Under the pieces are notes generated by a model. That model searched no databases. It saw only the letters and a list, made by a program, of their open reading frames with translations, and was not told where the DNA came from. Made by a program: the position numbers and the translations under genes. Positions 34,449 to 46,952 of a DNA stretch of 64,000 bases are shown here, piece after piece. Origin of the DNA: Tetradesmus obliquus (Eukaryota; Chlorophyta; Chlorophyceae; Sphaeropleales; Scenedesmaceae). The stretch is from assembly GCA_030272155.1 (NCBI GenBank), contig CP126203.1:2170001-2234000 (forward strand), written 5' to 3'. How positions within the stretch are numbered: position 1 is the first letter of the stretch; every line of letters begins with the position of its first letter.

Positions 34449-36307
34449 GTCATGCAAAGTCAACATGCGGTTGCTGGCCTGATCTTTTGACTATCCGTAC
34501 CAAGGAGTGTGATGGTGTGCCAAGCGCCATGCTGACACTGCATTGTTTGAGCAAGCTACACCAGTGTTGGTGTGAGCAGGTGTCCTTGCTTCTGGCACCC
34601 ACCATGAGTGGGTTGGGTGTACACATATGGATTGGGCGTGCTTTTTCGCTGACCCCTTGTTTCTCTTGATCGATTGATCAAAACTAGGATCGTGCTTTTG
34701 CCAAATAGGCTCCTTGCCGACCATCCAGCTGAATGGCGCCTTTGTTTGCTTGCTGACGTTTCATGTCTGCAATGCTGTATCATAAGCTTAAGCGATACTA
34801 ACTCAGGCCGGAATCATGTCTGCGTGGTATGAACCAGGATGTCATTGTCCTTTCTCTGGAAAAACACATATGGAGGAGCTATGCTCCTATGGATCTGGCT
34901 TGTCTGCTTCTACTGTACACTCTTCTGGTGCACCTAGTACCTGGCCGCTGCCTGGGGCTTCTGATATTCAGATCTACATGTGCCAGCAGGCTTGGTCAGT
35001 CGAGTGCTTTGCAGCGTTGCAAATGGCTTCAGCTGCCTTTCGGGTGGCATTTGCCTGCTTACTCAGCTGCAGGCTTGTGCAGTAGTATTTGTGCACATGA
35101 GCTATGTAGGTACTATGCCGCACTTGACAGTGCGAGGAAACATTGGATGTGCATTGTTGCTTGTTTGTTTGCCGCAGTCACTTGTTGAGCTTCATTGAAC
35201 CTGGCCGCCTCACGCAGCTGTAGCATTTGTATAGCAGGCTTCGATTGTTGGCACTGGTTGTCTGACATGAGGTCCTGTTTGTGCTCATGATCCATGTCCA
35301 CTGCCCCAGTGTGCCACCTTTACTGCTGTACAGCTGTGCATTACGCTGTGTGGCGATGCTTTGCCCAGACGCATGCGCTATCAATTTGTGCAAACGCCCT
35401 AGAGCTTTTCAGGTGACAGTGGTCTTACGCGCCCTCTGTTGTGTGTTACAGAGGTGGCCACCTACACTGCTACTACACTACCCGTGTGCTCACTCGCATA
35501 CGTGCAGGTTCTATCACACAGTATGTATCTGCCAAGGTCCCAGCTGGCCTGTTTCACCAAATGGCTTCAGCACCTGCCTGCCGTCGAGGGCTGGCAGCAT
35601 TGCCCTGACAGCCAGCTGTAGAGAGATCTCAAGAGCTTGTTGACAAGTGTAAACCAAATTTCCTTCAGACAATCCTTAGAACCCTACTTGTTGAACCACA
35701 TCACAAGGGCTGAACCTTGTGGTTTGGCCACGACTAGCAATGCATGGTGCTTGAGAGCTTGCACCTGGGATGACAAGCCACAGCTGTGACTATTGTTGAG
35801 CTTGGCTTGCAGTAGACATGTGTATGGTGTGACACTTTGTGACACAAACATGAGTAGTGCAACTGTGGAACCCACAAAAACAACCATGCACAGCAGCAAA
35901 GGTATCACGTGGTGCCGTGCGTTGTCCAGCTCACAGAAACCCTTATGACTAAGTGAATAACGCGTCTTATAGCCCTTTGCAGCATAATAATCACAGTAAC
36001 AAAATAAATATATACCAAGAAGTAACAAACTCCAATGGTGAACCTCGCATGACATAAACCCTGAGGTATTCAGCGCTGCATTTGTCATTCTGTAGTCGTT
36101 TCAACAGACATCATTTGGGATCAAGCGCGGCCTCATCCAGCAAGCAGAACAGCCAGCTTCCTGCAGAAGATGCTGATCTGGCCAGCAAACGGCTGCAACA
36201 GCCCACACACCAGCTGTAAGGCAAGCAGCCAACAATTGCTGCTTGCCACGGCATCACTCAACACGTCTTTGCTTGTACTGCCTCACCCTGTCATACTGCA
36301 CTCCCCA
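34449..36307. other. Convergent intergenic region
   Basis: 1.9 kb between the stops of the OCT-like gene (+) and MYB A (-). A+T-richer than average. A 134-codon open frame at 36088-35684 (-) starts with ATG and has two hydrophobic stretches (LLLLGIYLFCY and VIPLLLCMVVFVGSTVALLM); it could be a small membrane protein, but codon use and context give no support. Confidence 0.4.
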
Positions 36308-36424
36308 TCAGCTGCTGCTGTGTGCTGCTGTAGCAGCAGCACCTGACCGCAGAGCCTCATCTGACAAGTCCAGACAGAAACGCTTGGCAGCAATGTAAGC
36401 AGGCAGCTTCTGCTTGGGCTGCTG

Positions 36425-36455
<31 letters not shown>

Positions 36456-36872
36456 AGTTCCGGCTGTGGCTGCTGCTGCTGCGGCGCGTCCCACTCGCCT
36501 GGCCTGCCTAGAAAGCACATCGCGGCGTGCGTTGCGTGCTGCTGGATTTCAGGTAGAGAGCTGCACGCGTCACTGTAATAGCGGTTGCCATTTGCATTGT
36601 TTGCTCTGCCAGCAGCAGCAACAGCAGCAGCACCTTGCATCGCCCCATGCCGCTGCTGCACCCACTCGTGCGTGCTACTGCTGCTGAAGCCTCCTTCACT
36701 ACCATGCAGCTGCATTCCTGCTGCCACGCCCCAGCTGCTGCCGCCTGCTGCTGCAGCAGCTGCTAGGTGGCGACACAATGGAAGCTCCAGCTGTGAAGCC
36801 CTACGCTTCTGCCCACTGAACAGCTGCCGCTGAGGATTGGCTAGATCCAGATCCAAACCCTGCTGCTGCCAC

Positions 36873-36903
<31 letters not shown>

Positions 36904-37000
36904 GCTCGGGGGAAGACTCTAATCCACTAAATAGGCTGAATCCATTCAGACTGATCCTGCCAAACCCTGAAGCCCTGAACCCATCCCATGGCTCCAGCTC

Positions 37001-37031
<31 letters not shown>

Positions 37032-37600
37032 TGTGCACAGTACTCATAAGCAGCAGCAGCAGCGCCAGCTTCTGTGGCTGCTGCAAAAGCTGCTGCGGGA
37101 TCTGCTCCAGCTGTTGAACCCTGGACAGATCTGGGATGTGCTGAGTCAGCGTGCCGTGGCTGCGCATGGTGCAGATCAAACTCTGGACAGTAGCTGCTTG
37201 CAGGAAAGCCCAGATGGTGGTCTAGCAGCAGCGCTGTAGATACCCTGTGACCTGCAGGAAACAACGCCAGGCGGTGCGTAAGTATGCCGCTCTTGCTTTG
37301 TGCCAGGCAGGGATGCAGATGCTAGGGCTACCCAACATGCAGCCGGCAAGCTAGGGTTCTTTTTATCATGTCTTCATCGTATTGTGGCTCATTCATCCAT
37401 TCGTTCATTTTTGTGGCTCATACCTTCTGAGATGGCGCCATGACAAACCTGTAATCAGCCTCTCTCTATCTGACATGTCAGCACCTCAGTATGCTTACAT
37501 ACGTGATCTGTAGCATGTTCTTAGCTCAGCTGACGGCGGCTTACCTGCAGCATGTGACTCTACCAGGCAGCCACTTACAGCCCTGCTGAGCCCCTGTGTA

Positions 37601-37635
<35 letters not shown>

Positions 37636-37972
37636 CGCCTGCGCTGCTGCTGCTGCTGAGACAGGCTGCTGCATCTCAGCATCTGCTGCTTCCTGGCATC
37701 CAGCACAACCATCAGCATAAGCAGCAGCAGAGGTGTTGTTGTGCAGCAGATGCGGGGAGCTGATGAAAGCCATGCCTGGCTGCTGCTGCTGCTGCCTGGA
37801 AGGGCCTGCCCAGTTGTGGTTGCAGCTGCTGCGGTGGCCGGGTACCGTGCTGTTACTGTTACAGATCGGATCTTCGGGGCTCTTTGGAAGCAGCACCATT
37901 GGGGATCCTTCTCCCCAGCCTGCCTGGTTGCTGCAAGTGCCGCCACCTGATGCTGCACCGCTGTGGCGGTTG

Positions 37973-38023
<51 letters not shown>

Positions 38024-41006
38024 GCGTCTGCTGCTGTGCCGCTGCCAGCAAAGGCAGCAGGAGCCCAAGCTGCACCATGAACCATGCCCTGCAAGCAGCA
38101 ACACAGGAAGGCGTCGCAGTGTGGTCGAAGCTTGGGGTTCAACAGCTATGGTGTACAGCAAAGTAGGTGTGCTTGACTTGGCCTTGCATCAGTTATGCTG
38201 ATAAAGGGGACAGCCGCAGCTGCTCCTTGCCCCCGCCTTGCTGCTTGGCTAGTTAGCTTGTGACACCTTACCATTCAGCAAGTCGTATTTTGGCACAAAT
38301 ATGCACTGCACTGCACTGCACTGCACTGCACTGCACCGCACCGCACCGCACCGCACCGCACCGCACCGCACCGCACCGCACCGCACCGCACCGCACCGCA
38401 CCGCACCGCACCGCACCGCACCGCACCGCACCGCACCGCACCGCACCGCACCGCACCGCACCGCACCGCACCGCACCGCACCGCACCGCACCGCACCGCA
38501 CCGCACCGCACCGCACCGCACCGCACCGCACCGCACCGCACCGCACCGCACCGCACCGCACCGCACCGCACCGCACCGCACCGCACCGCACCGCACCGCA
38601 CCGCACCGCACCGCACCGCACCGCACCGCACCGCACCGCACCGCACCGCACCGCACCGCACCGCACCGCACCGCACCGCACCGCACCGCACCGCACCGCA
38701 CCGCACCGCACCGCACCGCACCGCACCGCACCGCACTGCACTGCACCGCACTGCACTGAACCGCACCGCACCGCACCGCACTGCACTGCACTGCACTGCA
38801 CTGCACTGCACTGCAGCCTGCCCCACGCACCATTGCTGCAGCGTCCAGCAGCTGCTGCTGCTCTGCCGTCATCAGCGCTGCCTCCTCTATGTCGTCATCA
38901 AACAGTAGGTCAGCCTCCTCCCCTAGGTCTGCAGCATAAAGAGAGATAACCGTGTTGTTACCTTTTTGATGGGATGTATGCAGCTCATTATGATGGCAGC
39001 TGTGGCAGAGGCTAGAGTACCGGGGTTAAAATGTGTGTACATGCTTGCAGCTGATGGAGCTCTGCTGATGTCTGCAGCCTGGTCACCCTTGTCAATAAAC
39101 GTCATCAGCATTGTCAAAGTCAAAGTCAACATCATCATCGCCTGCCAGCTCATCAGCACCCACCTAGGTCAGCATCCAGGTCAGCATCCAGGTCAGCATC
39201 GTCAAAGTCAAAGTCAACATCATCGCCCGCCAGCTCATCATCATCTGCCTCGTCATCTGCTGCCGCAGCTGCTGCTGCTGCTGCTGCGGCCCCTGCAGCA
39301 CATGCGCCAGCAGCAGCTGCTGCCGCGCTGCTGCGGCTGCCGCCACGCCTGCAGCATGCAAAGTCAATTGGATGCAGCTTTTACAGATCAGCGCTGGCAA
39401 GATGAGAAGTTCAAGGGGCTCTATGCAGCAGCCCCTGTCTAGAGTGGCGGAGATATGCTGTTTGCCGACGTCTGTGACGGCTTAGCCCACTTGCTGTGCT
39501 GCAGCTGTTGGCACAAGCCATGGCAGCTGTTTGCATCAAAATTGCGAGGCTGCTGTTGGTGCCGTCTAGATAGCCCCACAGCTCCTTCAAGCACTTGTAC
39601 CTGCTTGTGTGCACCTGTTCAGAAGCATACCAAAGAGACTAACATCATGATGATGAGACTGGCAAGGGCATGCAGAAACGCACAGCAACAACACCTAGTC
39701 CAGCAGGAGCAGACTGTACATTCACGAAGTAGCTGATGACTCACCCGCGGGAGCGCTGGCTCCTGCGCTTGTGCGCATACCAGAAGTTCTTGACTGCAGC
39801 GTTGGTGCGCCCTGGCAGCATGCGCGCAATGGCTGCAGGTGGCACAATGCAGCAGGACAGCAGAATGCACATCAACAACGTCAGCTGCTTGCGGCGTGCT
39901 TGCAGGAATGGCGGCGTGCTGTGCAGCACACACTGAGGGTTCAGCGCAACCGCGCCTCCTGGCAAGGTTTGCTTGCAGGAAAGGCACAGTCTACCACATT
40001 GGGGTGCATCCACTGTGAAGTTCGCATTGGGTGCTGCCGTACTTGATGCGCTGTATGTTTCATTTCTTGAAACACAGAATGCAGGGCTGTGTGCTGTGAG
40101 ATTGCTGCTGCCGGTGGCTGCTCGCACCTGACCAGTTGTTTCCGAGCACCTTGTGAGCCTGCAGGCAGCAGCACAGCAGCACACAACACATCACTTACGA
40201 GATCTTTTCAGCCTGCATCCAGGTACAGGCTGTTGAATGCATCAGCTGTTTCACAGCAATTGAGCTGGCTGGGGCAGGCATTGACTGCAAGCATTGCTAA
40301 TCGCTTAGTATCTTTTGCTGGGGTATTTCTGCAGGGGCAGCAGGTGCAGCTCACCTCTTTGACCACAGCAACCTCCCAATCTGTGAATGGGTTGGTGCTT
40401 GTGTGCATAACCCCTGGCTGCAGGTACGTCCTCCACCTGCAACGAAAGTACACCACAATCAGAAGCAGCAAATGCAAGTGAGACAATGCTAGATTGATTT
40501 ACAGCAGCCGCTGATCAGTGCAGTGCCAGGTTGTGCAACACTTGCATGCTGGAATGACTAGCTGAACAGGCATACGTGTGGTGTGGTGTGCATGCAATGA
40601 CAGGGAGCATAGCATACCTGTGGCTGCATGCTTTGCTGGTTCGCCCCGGCAACAGCGCTGCTATCTGTGCCCAACGCTTGACTCCATAGCGTGCTACTGC
40701 AGCCTTGAGACATTGGTCTTCCTGCAAGCAGAAAGTGGTAGTCCAAAGCAGCAACTATCTGTTTCGTTGCTCCAATCGTTTGTGTGCAAATGCTGGTAAT
40801 GCGGTGTGGAAGTCAGCAGCGACAGACAAGCAGACAGCTGCTGGGTGCATGACTAGCTGTCTGCTTCTCATTGCCCTGGCTGCACTCTCTTGTGTGGTTT
40901 TCTGCTGCCGCTGCTGCCATATGTGCTGCCTACTGCTGCCAATGTCAGCAGCGCTGCTGCTGCCGCTGCTGCCAGCTCTGCTGCCCACTGCCGACAATTG
41001 TTGCAG

Positions 41007-41050
<44 letters not shown>

Positions 41051-41141
41051 TGGCCACTTGCATCAGCGCAAGCAACTCAAGAAGCAAGAAACTCACTTCG
41101 TCTGTCCAGGCCATTCTTGCTAAGTTTGAGGAAAAGGCCAT
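36308..41141 (-). CDS. R2R3-MYB transcription factor A
   Basis: Nine exons: 41141-41097, 40721-40618, 40436-40355, 40158-40128, 39832-39745, 39348-39164, 38928-38831, 38088-37545, 37251-36308. They total 2,121 nt (706 residues) in frame. Two MYB repeats lie at the N-terminus. Repeat one starts AWTDEEDQCLKAAVARYG and holds IAALLPGRTSKACSHRWRTYL. Repeat two holds PFTDWEVAVVKEAHKVLGNN, then AIARMLPGRTNAAVKNFW. These bind DNA as in plant and algal R2R3-MYBs. The C-terminal part is acidic (DDVDFDFDDADLDADLDADL), then rich in Gln, Ala and Ser, as in activation domains (inference). Exon 4 is only 31 nt. Intron 7 holds a 0.5-kb pentanucleotide array. The paralogue MYB B lies directly upstream on the same strand. 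Confidence 0.87.
37972..38021 (+). repeat. (CTG)n tract in MYB A exon 8
   Basis: Reads CAG on the sense strand and codes a run of about 16 Gln. Confidence 0.85.
38302..38814 (-). repeat. ~100-unit (TGCGG/TGCAG)n array in MYB A intron 7
   Basis: Pentanucleotide array on the plus strand as CCGCA in the core and CTGCA at both edges (38302-38335 and most of 38736-38814). On the sense strand it reads (TGCGG)n. It fills most of the intron 38830-38089. Open frames through it in several phases are artefacts of the repeat. Confidence 0.97.
39070..39300 (-). repeat. Duplicated acidic coding segment
   Basis: The acidic part of MYB A exon 6 (DELAGDD.VDFDFD.AD) is repeated downstream of its donor at about 39158-39095, where it runs into a stop. 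Within exon 6 a 12-bp unit (GACCTGGATGCT) coding DLDA is also repeated. Confidence 0.8.
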
Positions 41142-43058
41142 ATCACGCCCGCAACTCGTTTCTGCAGCCCGTATCAGTAGGCATAACAGCGACGTAGGCA
41201 GGTACTACCTTCGCAGAAACTCCGATGGTTGTTTTTTTGACGGGATATATAGTTTAAGCGTGCTTGTAGCGTGCAGAGGCAGTGGATTCGTGGATCGGCG
41301 TCGGCCAAGGCGGGAAACCAGGAGAGCTCAAAAACTATCCTACATGTGCTTAATACTATTCAAATCTATTTGCAACTATGACACGAAAGTCCTGTCAGGT
41401 GCACAGTCTAGGAGTCGATGACCAGGCGGGTGAGTGCGTGTATACCGCCGCTGCCAGCGCAGTTTCTAGTACTGCAGCGGTCGCATGGCACGGAAGTAGT
41501 TAAACTGCACATACTATGCCAATTGTATGAATCATTTACAGTGATGCTCTGCCGAAACCTTTTCGTTGTAGTCGCAGCAGCCTGGACTTGGACGGGGTTC
41601 ATTACTGCTGGCTGTGGCTGGGGACTTGCCACTGTCTTGAAGGCAGTCGCCTATGCATACAATAAAAAAACGACCCGAACTTTGTGCATCAATTCTTAAG
41701 GGTACTAAATGTTACAGCAAGCCTGACGTGAAACAGCAGCATGTTCAGGTTCCCTAAGGATGCCGTCACAACAGAGCAGCCCAAACGGCCGCACTGCTGC
41801 TTACCGCCTGGTGCATACCACATCCTAATTACTCTGAGCTTGTCGAAAAGTCTGAGTGACAATCATGCGCTGCAAGCTCATGCAACCCCAAGGCTTCCAG
41901 GTGGCGCAGTTGACACATTCAAGGCATGAAGCATGTTTGCGTAGCTCCACCAGAAGGCTGTAAAGGGAGAGTTTTCATTCTACAACATGTAAGCAGGACT
42001 GCAGCTGTGCGTAGAAGGCTGCACATAAGTAGAAAGATTACAACCATACAGTCACCCCACCCTGACTATAGCAGGAACCACGTGATTGTTTCATGCAGAT
42101 TCGTTCTATATATTGCGCCCCAGGGGGCCCATGCTCATTTCATGCAGCCTGTAGTGGCCCAACACCACGCAACATAATATGGCCGAGGGTCAAGCCTGGT
42201 TTGCAACACGTATTTTCATCCCGACAGCAGGTGCAGACAGCAGCAGGTGCTGCTGTTCTGAGATCAAAACGCGCATTCTGGAAGGCGGCCTTCTCTGCTA
42301 TCATAGAGAACTAGTGACCTCCCGACACCAAAACGACCAATTGCTGCTCAAACAAGCGCTGCGCACAACATCCTGCAGCTGCGATACCACCATCAGCCTT
42401 ATAAGAAGCTTATAAGCCCCCTTGTGCCAAGCCACTACTGAGGTATGGCAAAAATCTGCCAGCAACAGCAGTGCTGCTACAAGCAAGAATGCAGCAGCAG
42501 AGAAGCACACCTTGAAACTCACCCGTCGCAATCAATACGGAAGCCAAAGCATAAAGTAAAGGATCTGCACAATCCTACACCGACAACAGCATTGACGGCA
42601 GTTTGAAAAATAAAGTGCAGCAGGCTGAGATTTTGCAGAACTGCGGGCTGCAGCACTGCTGTTATCATCTGTGCGTAACAGTGAGGCAGCATGCCCATAC
42701 AGCATGCTTTGGAGATGCATTTGAGACGCAGGCACAATGTTTCTTTGGATGGGAGAAATGATCAGACGTGCAGCACACCTGCTGCAAAAACGGCAGAGCC
42801 AGCTGCACAGCCAGCAACCAAAAGTCAATCAATCAAGCCACTCGAAGCTGCACGATGCTGCTCATGCAGCAATGCTGTGGATTGTAACATTGGCACAGCA
42901 GCAGCAGGGTCTTTTTGGAGCACTCACCCACTGCAGAAAATGTTCAGCACCGCACGATCACAAGACAACACTTCACTAAACACCAGCAGTTGTTAGCTAC
43001 TACTGGGTAACCCAAACCTTACTGCAAAACCTCAATCTAACACCCTACTTCCACACCC
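41142..43058. other. Intergenic between the two MYB genes
   Basis: Holds the 5' flank of MYB A and the 3' flank of MYB B. A+T-richer than the genes. No supported gene; short open frames here lack protein features. Confidence 0.5.
41245..41251 (-). promoter_or_regulatory. Possible TATA box of MYB A
   Basis: ATATATA on a run reading CTATATATCCC on the minus strand, about 105 bp upstream of the MYB A start codon at 41141. Confidence 0.4.
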
Positions 43059-44058
43059 CTACACCTTCCAAAATGACAGGCAGTCATCCACGTCCGCGCC
43101 GTCTGCACTCGGCCGGCCAACCGCCAAACCACCCATGTACGACACCCGATGCCGCTTCGCGCTCGCGCCATTCCTCGGAGACGTCAGAGTGAGCGACACC
43201 CGCGGACGCTTGTGCAGCTCCCCGCCGACTGCCCCCAAAATGCTGCCTGAAACCCTGCCCTGCCTCCTAAACAATGCTGCCTCTCGCTCTGCTGAAGCAG
43301 CACCAGCAGGCACAGCAGCAGTGCCAGATCCTGACACCCCATACCAAGCTGACAGCCCCCTGCTAGATGTTCTGCCACTCAAGCTAAGCCCATACCCGCC
43401 TGAGACTAGGCTGCCGTTCGAGAGCCTGCTGCTGCTGGTGTTGCGTCTGCTGCTGCTGCCATGTCCCTGGCCCTCACTCTCCCGCTTGATTGCACGCAGC
43501 TCCACTGCTGCTGCTGCTGCAGCAGGGTCTGCGGCAGCAGTATTGCTGAGTGGATCTGAGCTGGCAAGGACACCCAGCAGCAGCCGAAGGCTACGCCGCT
43601 CTGCCCGAGTTTGTGCGCTGTCATCTACAGCAGTGCTGAGGTCAAAGCCACACATACCCATGGGGTCCTCAAGCATTAAGCAGCCATCCATGCTGCCTCT
43701 GTTGGCAAACAGCCGGCCTACAGGGCTCAGCAGTTGCATTGACGCCCGCTGCTGCTGCTGCTGCTGCTCGTTGTCGGTCGGGCACTGCACTCGCAAGCTG
43801 CTGATGCCTGCTGGTGCTGCTGCCGGCACAGCGGCAGACACTGCTGCTGCTGCTGCCCCTGCTGCTGGAGCTACAGGTTGTCCTACAAACCCTGCAGCAT
43901 CTGCTGCTGCTGCTGCTAGTTGTTGGCTGCCTGGCTGCTGTGCTGTGCCTGTTGCTGCCTGCTGCTGTGCTTCTGATGGCCCTGCCTGCTCCTGCTTGGC
44001 AGCGGCACTGCCAGGCAGCTGCAGCGCTTGCAGGACATCATGGAAAGTGGCAGGAAGC

Positions 44059-44091
<33 letters not shown>

Positions 44092-46279
44092 AGCTGCTGC
44101 TGGGCTACTGCCCCCTTCTCTGGCGAACCTTGCTGCTGCTCCTGCTGCATGTCAGCTGTGCTCTGCCCGCTAGCCTGCACACTGAAGCAGCAGTTCGTTG
44201 GCTGGCTGCTAGGTGCCACACTTGCAGTACCCGCTGCACCTGCACCTGCAGTGCTGCCAATTGCAGGAGAGAAAGGAGTCTTCTGTGCTGCTGCTGCTTT
44301 GAAAGGCGACTCACACCTGTCACTTGTCTCATGACATGTGCTGCTGCCATGCTGACCCACAGCCTCCCATCCTGCCACATTCACCACACCAATGCCAAGG
44401 TGATGTCCCGCTGCTGCATGGTGATGCTTCGGAGGCGGCATCAGCAGGTGCTCTAGGTGCTGCTGCTGCTGCGACGCGCGCAGCAGCAGCAGCTGCTGCT
44501 GCGAGAGCCTCGGCATACTGCTCAATGCCACTCCCCTGCTGCTGCGGCGGCTGCCAAACCCATCCGCCGACCCAGTCAAACTGAACCTGCTTCCATCCAA
44601 GCTGGTGCCCCTAAACAACCCAGCCACAGCACCTAGCCCTGTCCAGTCAGCATGAGAGCCTGATCCTGCAGGCCCGCTGCCTGAAAGCAGCTCATCTAAG
44701 CTGCTGAGGGACACTTTGAAGTCCACGCCAGACGGCTGGAAGCTTTCAAAGTCAGCCACGTCATCATCTAATACAGCAAGCAGCCGGCCGTCAGTGCCAG
44801 GCTTCTGGCGGCTACTGGAGATGGCATAGCCAGCCGGGCCTGATGCTGCAGGTGCGCCGTACATAGCAGCAGCAGCAGCAGCAGCTGCTGCTGCTGCACT
44901 TGCAGCAGCATTGCTAGGTCCAGCAGCGGCAGCAGGACCGTGACTGTTAAGGTCGTAGTAGTTGCCACCAGCGCCCAGGCTCACTCGCAACCCTCCTGCT
45001 GCTCCTGACCATGGCAGCTTGCCTAGCTCAGCTGCAGCAGCTGCAGCTGTGCTGGCGGCGTTCGGCCCATCTGGCACCCCTGCTACTGCTGCATAGCTGT
45101 GCATCGCATTCATCCCTGCTGGACCTGCTGCTGCATAGCTGCTGCCCGCATCTGGGAGGGGAGCCGGCATCGCTGCTGCTGCTGCAGCATCCACCACCGC
45201 CATACCCTGGCATTCCACCATGCCTGCATGGCCCAACATTGACGGCTGCGCGCCAACGCAGTTGTTGCCAAGCGCTGCTGGCATCGCGCTGCTGCTGCTG
45301 TGCATAGCAACAGGACTCGAGCTCACAAACTGGCTGCTGCTGCTGCCACCAATAGCCACATGCTCATGCGTGCTACAGCGAGCCAGCTCCTCTTCCCTTG
45401 ACATGCCAGCTGGCACATATGTCTCATCATACGGATCGTCACAGCTGTACCGCACACGTGGCCGCCGGCCCCTGCCCCTACCTCCACCCCGCTTCAATCC
45501 ACCCTGAACTCCCCAGGCAGATGCAACACTGCCACCCATCTGCATGCTGTAGCCGCCGCTGCTGCCAGCAGCAACAGCAGCAGCAGCAGCAGCAGCAGGG
45601 CTGCCGTGCCACGCCATGTGGCTGCCGACAGCCGCCGGGCCGCCGAGGCAGTTGTTATTGTTGTTGTTATTAACATGGCTGTGGCTCTGCGTGGCTGCGG
45701 TGTGGGTGAGGGAGTCGCGGCGGAAGGAGCTTGCTGCGCCTGCCTGGCTGCTGCTGTTGCCGTTTGCGTGGCGTGGTGAAGGTTGACCCATCATTGCCAG
45801 CTGCTGCTGCACATATGCACTGGCTTGCCGCCTCATGTCTTCTTTTGGGTCTAGGGTGGGGTCCACAGGGCCCTGCTGGGCTGCTGCTGCTGCTGCTGCC
45901 GCTGCTGCTGCTGCTGGGTCTGCTTGAATGGCTGCGCCTTCCATTTCAGGCTGCATGTCTGCTACAGCACCACAAGCTGCTGCTGCTGCTGCTGCTGCTG
46001 CTGCGGCGGCGGCGGCAGCATCTAGGGCTGCTTCCATCATGCCGCCGCTGCTGCTGCCATCAGATGCTGGCAATGCAGCCATGTCAGCAGTCACAGCAGC
46101 AGCAGCAGCACTTGTATCTATGGTCACTGTACCGTAAGCTTGCGCTGCTGCTGCTGCTGCTGCTGCCATGGCCTGGTGGTCTGCTGCTGCTGCAGCCATC
46201 ATGCTGTCTGCGGGCATGTGGGTCATCCCTGCCATTTGGAAGTCCATCATGGGCTGTTCATATTGGTAGTGCTGCTGGA

Positions 46280-46311
<32 letters not shown>

Positions 46312-46746
46312 TGCTGCTGGAGATGGTGGTGGTGGCTCTTAGGGTGGTGCAGCTGCAGGAGAGGATGCAGGCAAGTGTGCACAGGGCAGCAGACTGTCAT
46401 TTAGCCAGCACAAGAAGCATCACACAGTATCGGAGAGGATACAGGGCTGACGTTTTCAGGCACGGCAAGGGGCGGGGCCCACATGCACGCGCCTGATGTT
46501 CAGCTGTTTGTTGAGTGACATGGTAGAGGCATGGATTTGGCCGCAGCTGAGCACGTTGGTATCTGAAATGTGCCTGTCAGCAGAGCATGCGCAACATTGG
46601 TGATGCACCTGCCAGAAGCTCTGTCCTGGCAGCTGCCCCTGCTGGCTACCTGGCTGGCTGTAATGGCAGTGCGCAGCAAACTTCACACGAGTTTGCATGT
46701 ATCTTTCATAAGATCAGAACCGATGACAGCAGCAGGAGCAGGAGCA

Positions 46747-46781
<35 letters not shown>

Positions 46782-46905
46782 GCCGCACCTGGCCTGTGGG
46801 TGCCGTGCTGGGGAAGGCCGGCAGTGCCACTGGGTGGATGCGCTCCTCATGTGGCACCTCAGCCAGCAGGAAGCGCAGCCCGTAGCCCTCCACGATGAAC
46901 CTGCG

Positions 46906-46952
<47 letters not shown>

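Noticed and set aside
38260-38949. Long open frames through the pentanucleotide array on both strands
   Set aside because: A 5-bp repeat without stop triplets keeps every frame open; the peptides are pure repeat (AAPHR-like) and the array sits in a MYB A intron.
41418-43000. Small plus-strand frames between the MYB genes
   Set aside because: Short, without conserved motifs or splice structure; the stretch behaves as intergenic sequence.
43135-44334. 399-codon plus-strand frame opposite MYB B
   Set aside because: It is the antisense shadow of the large MYB B exon, Cys/Ala/Leu-rich because of CTG read on the wrong strand.
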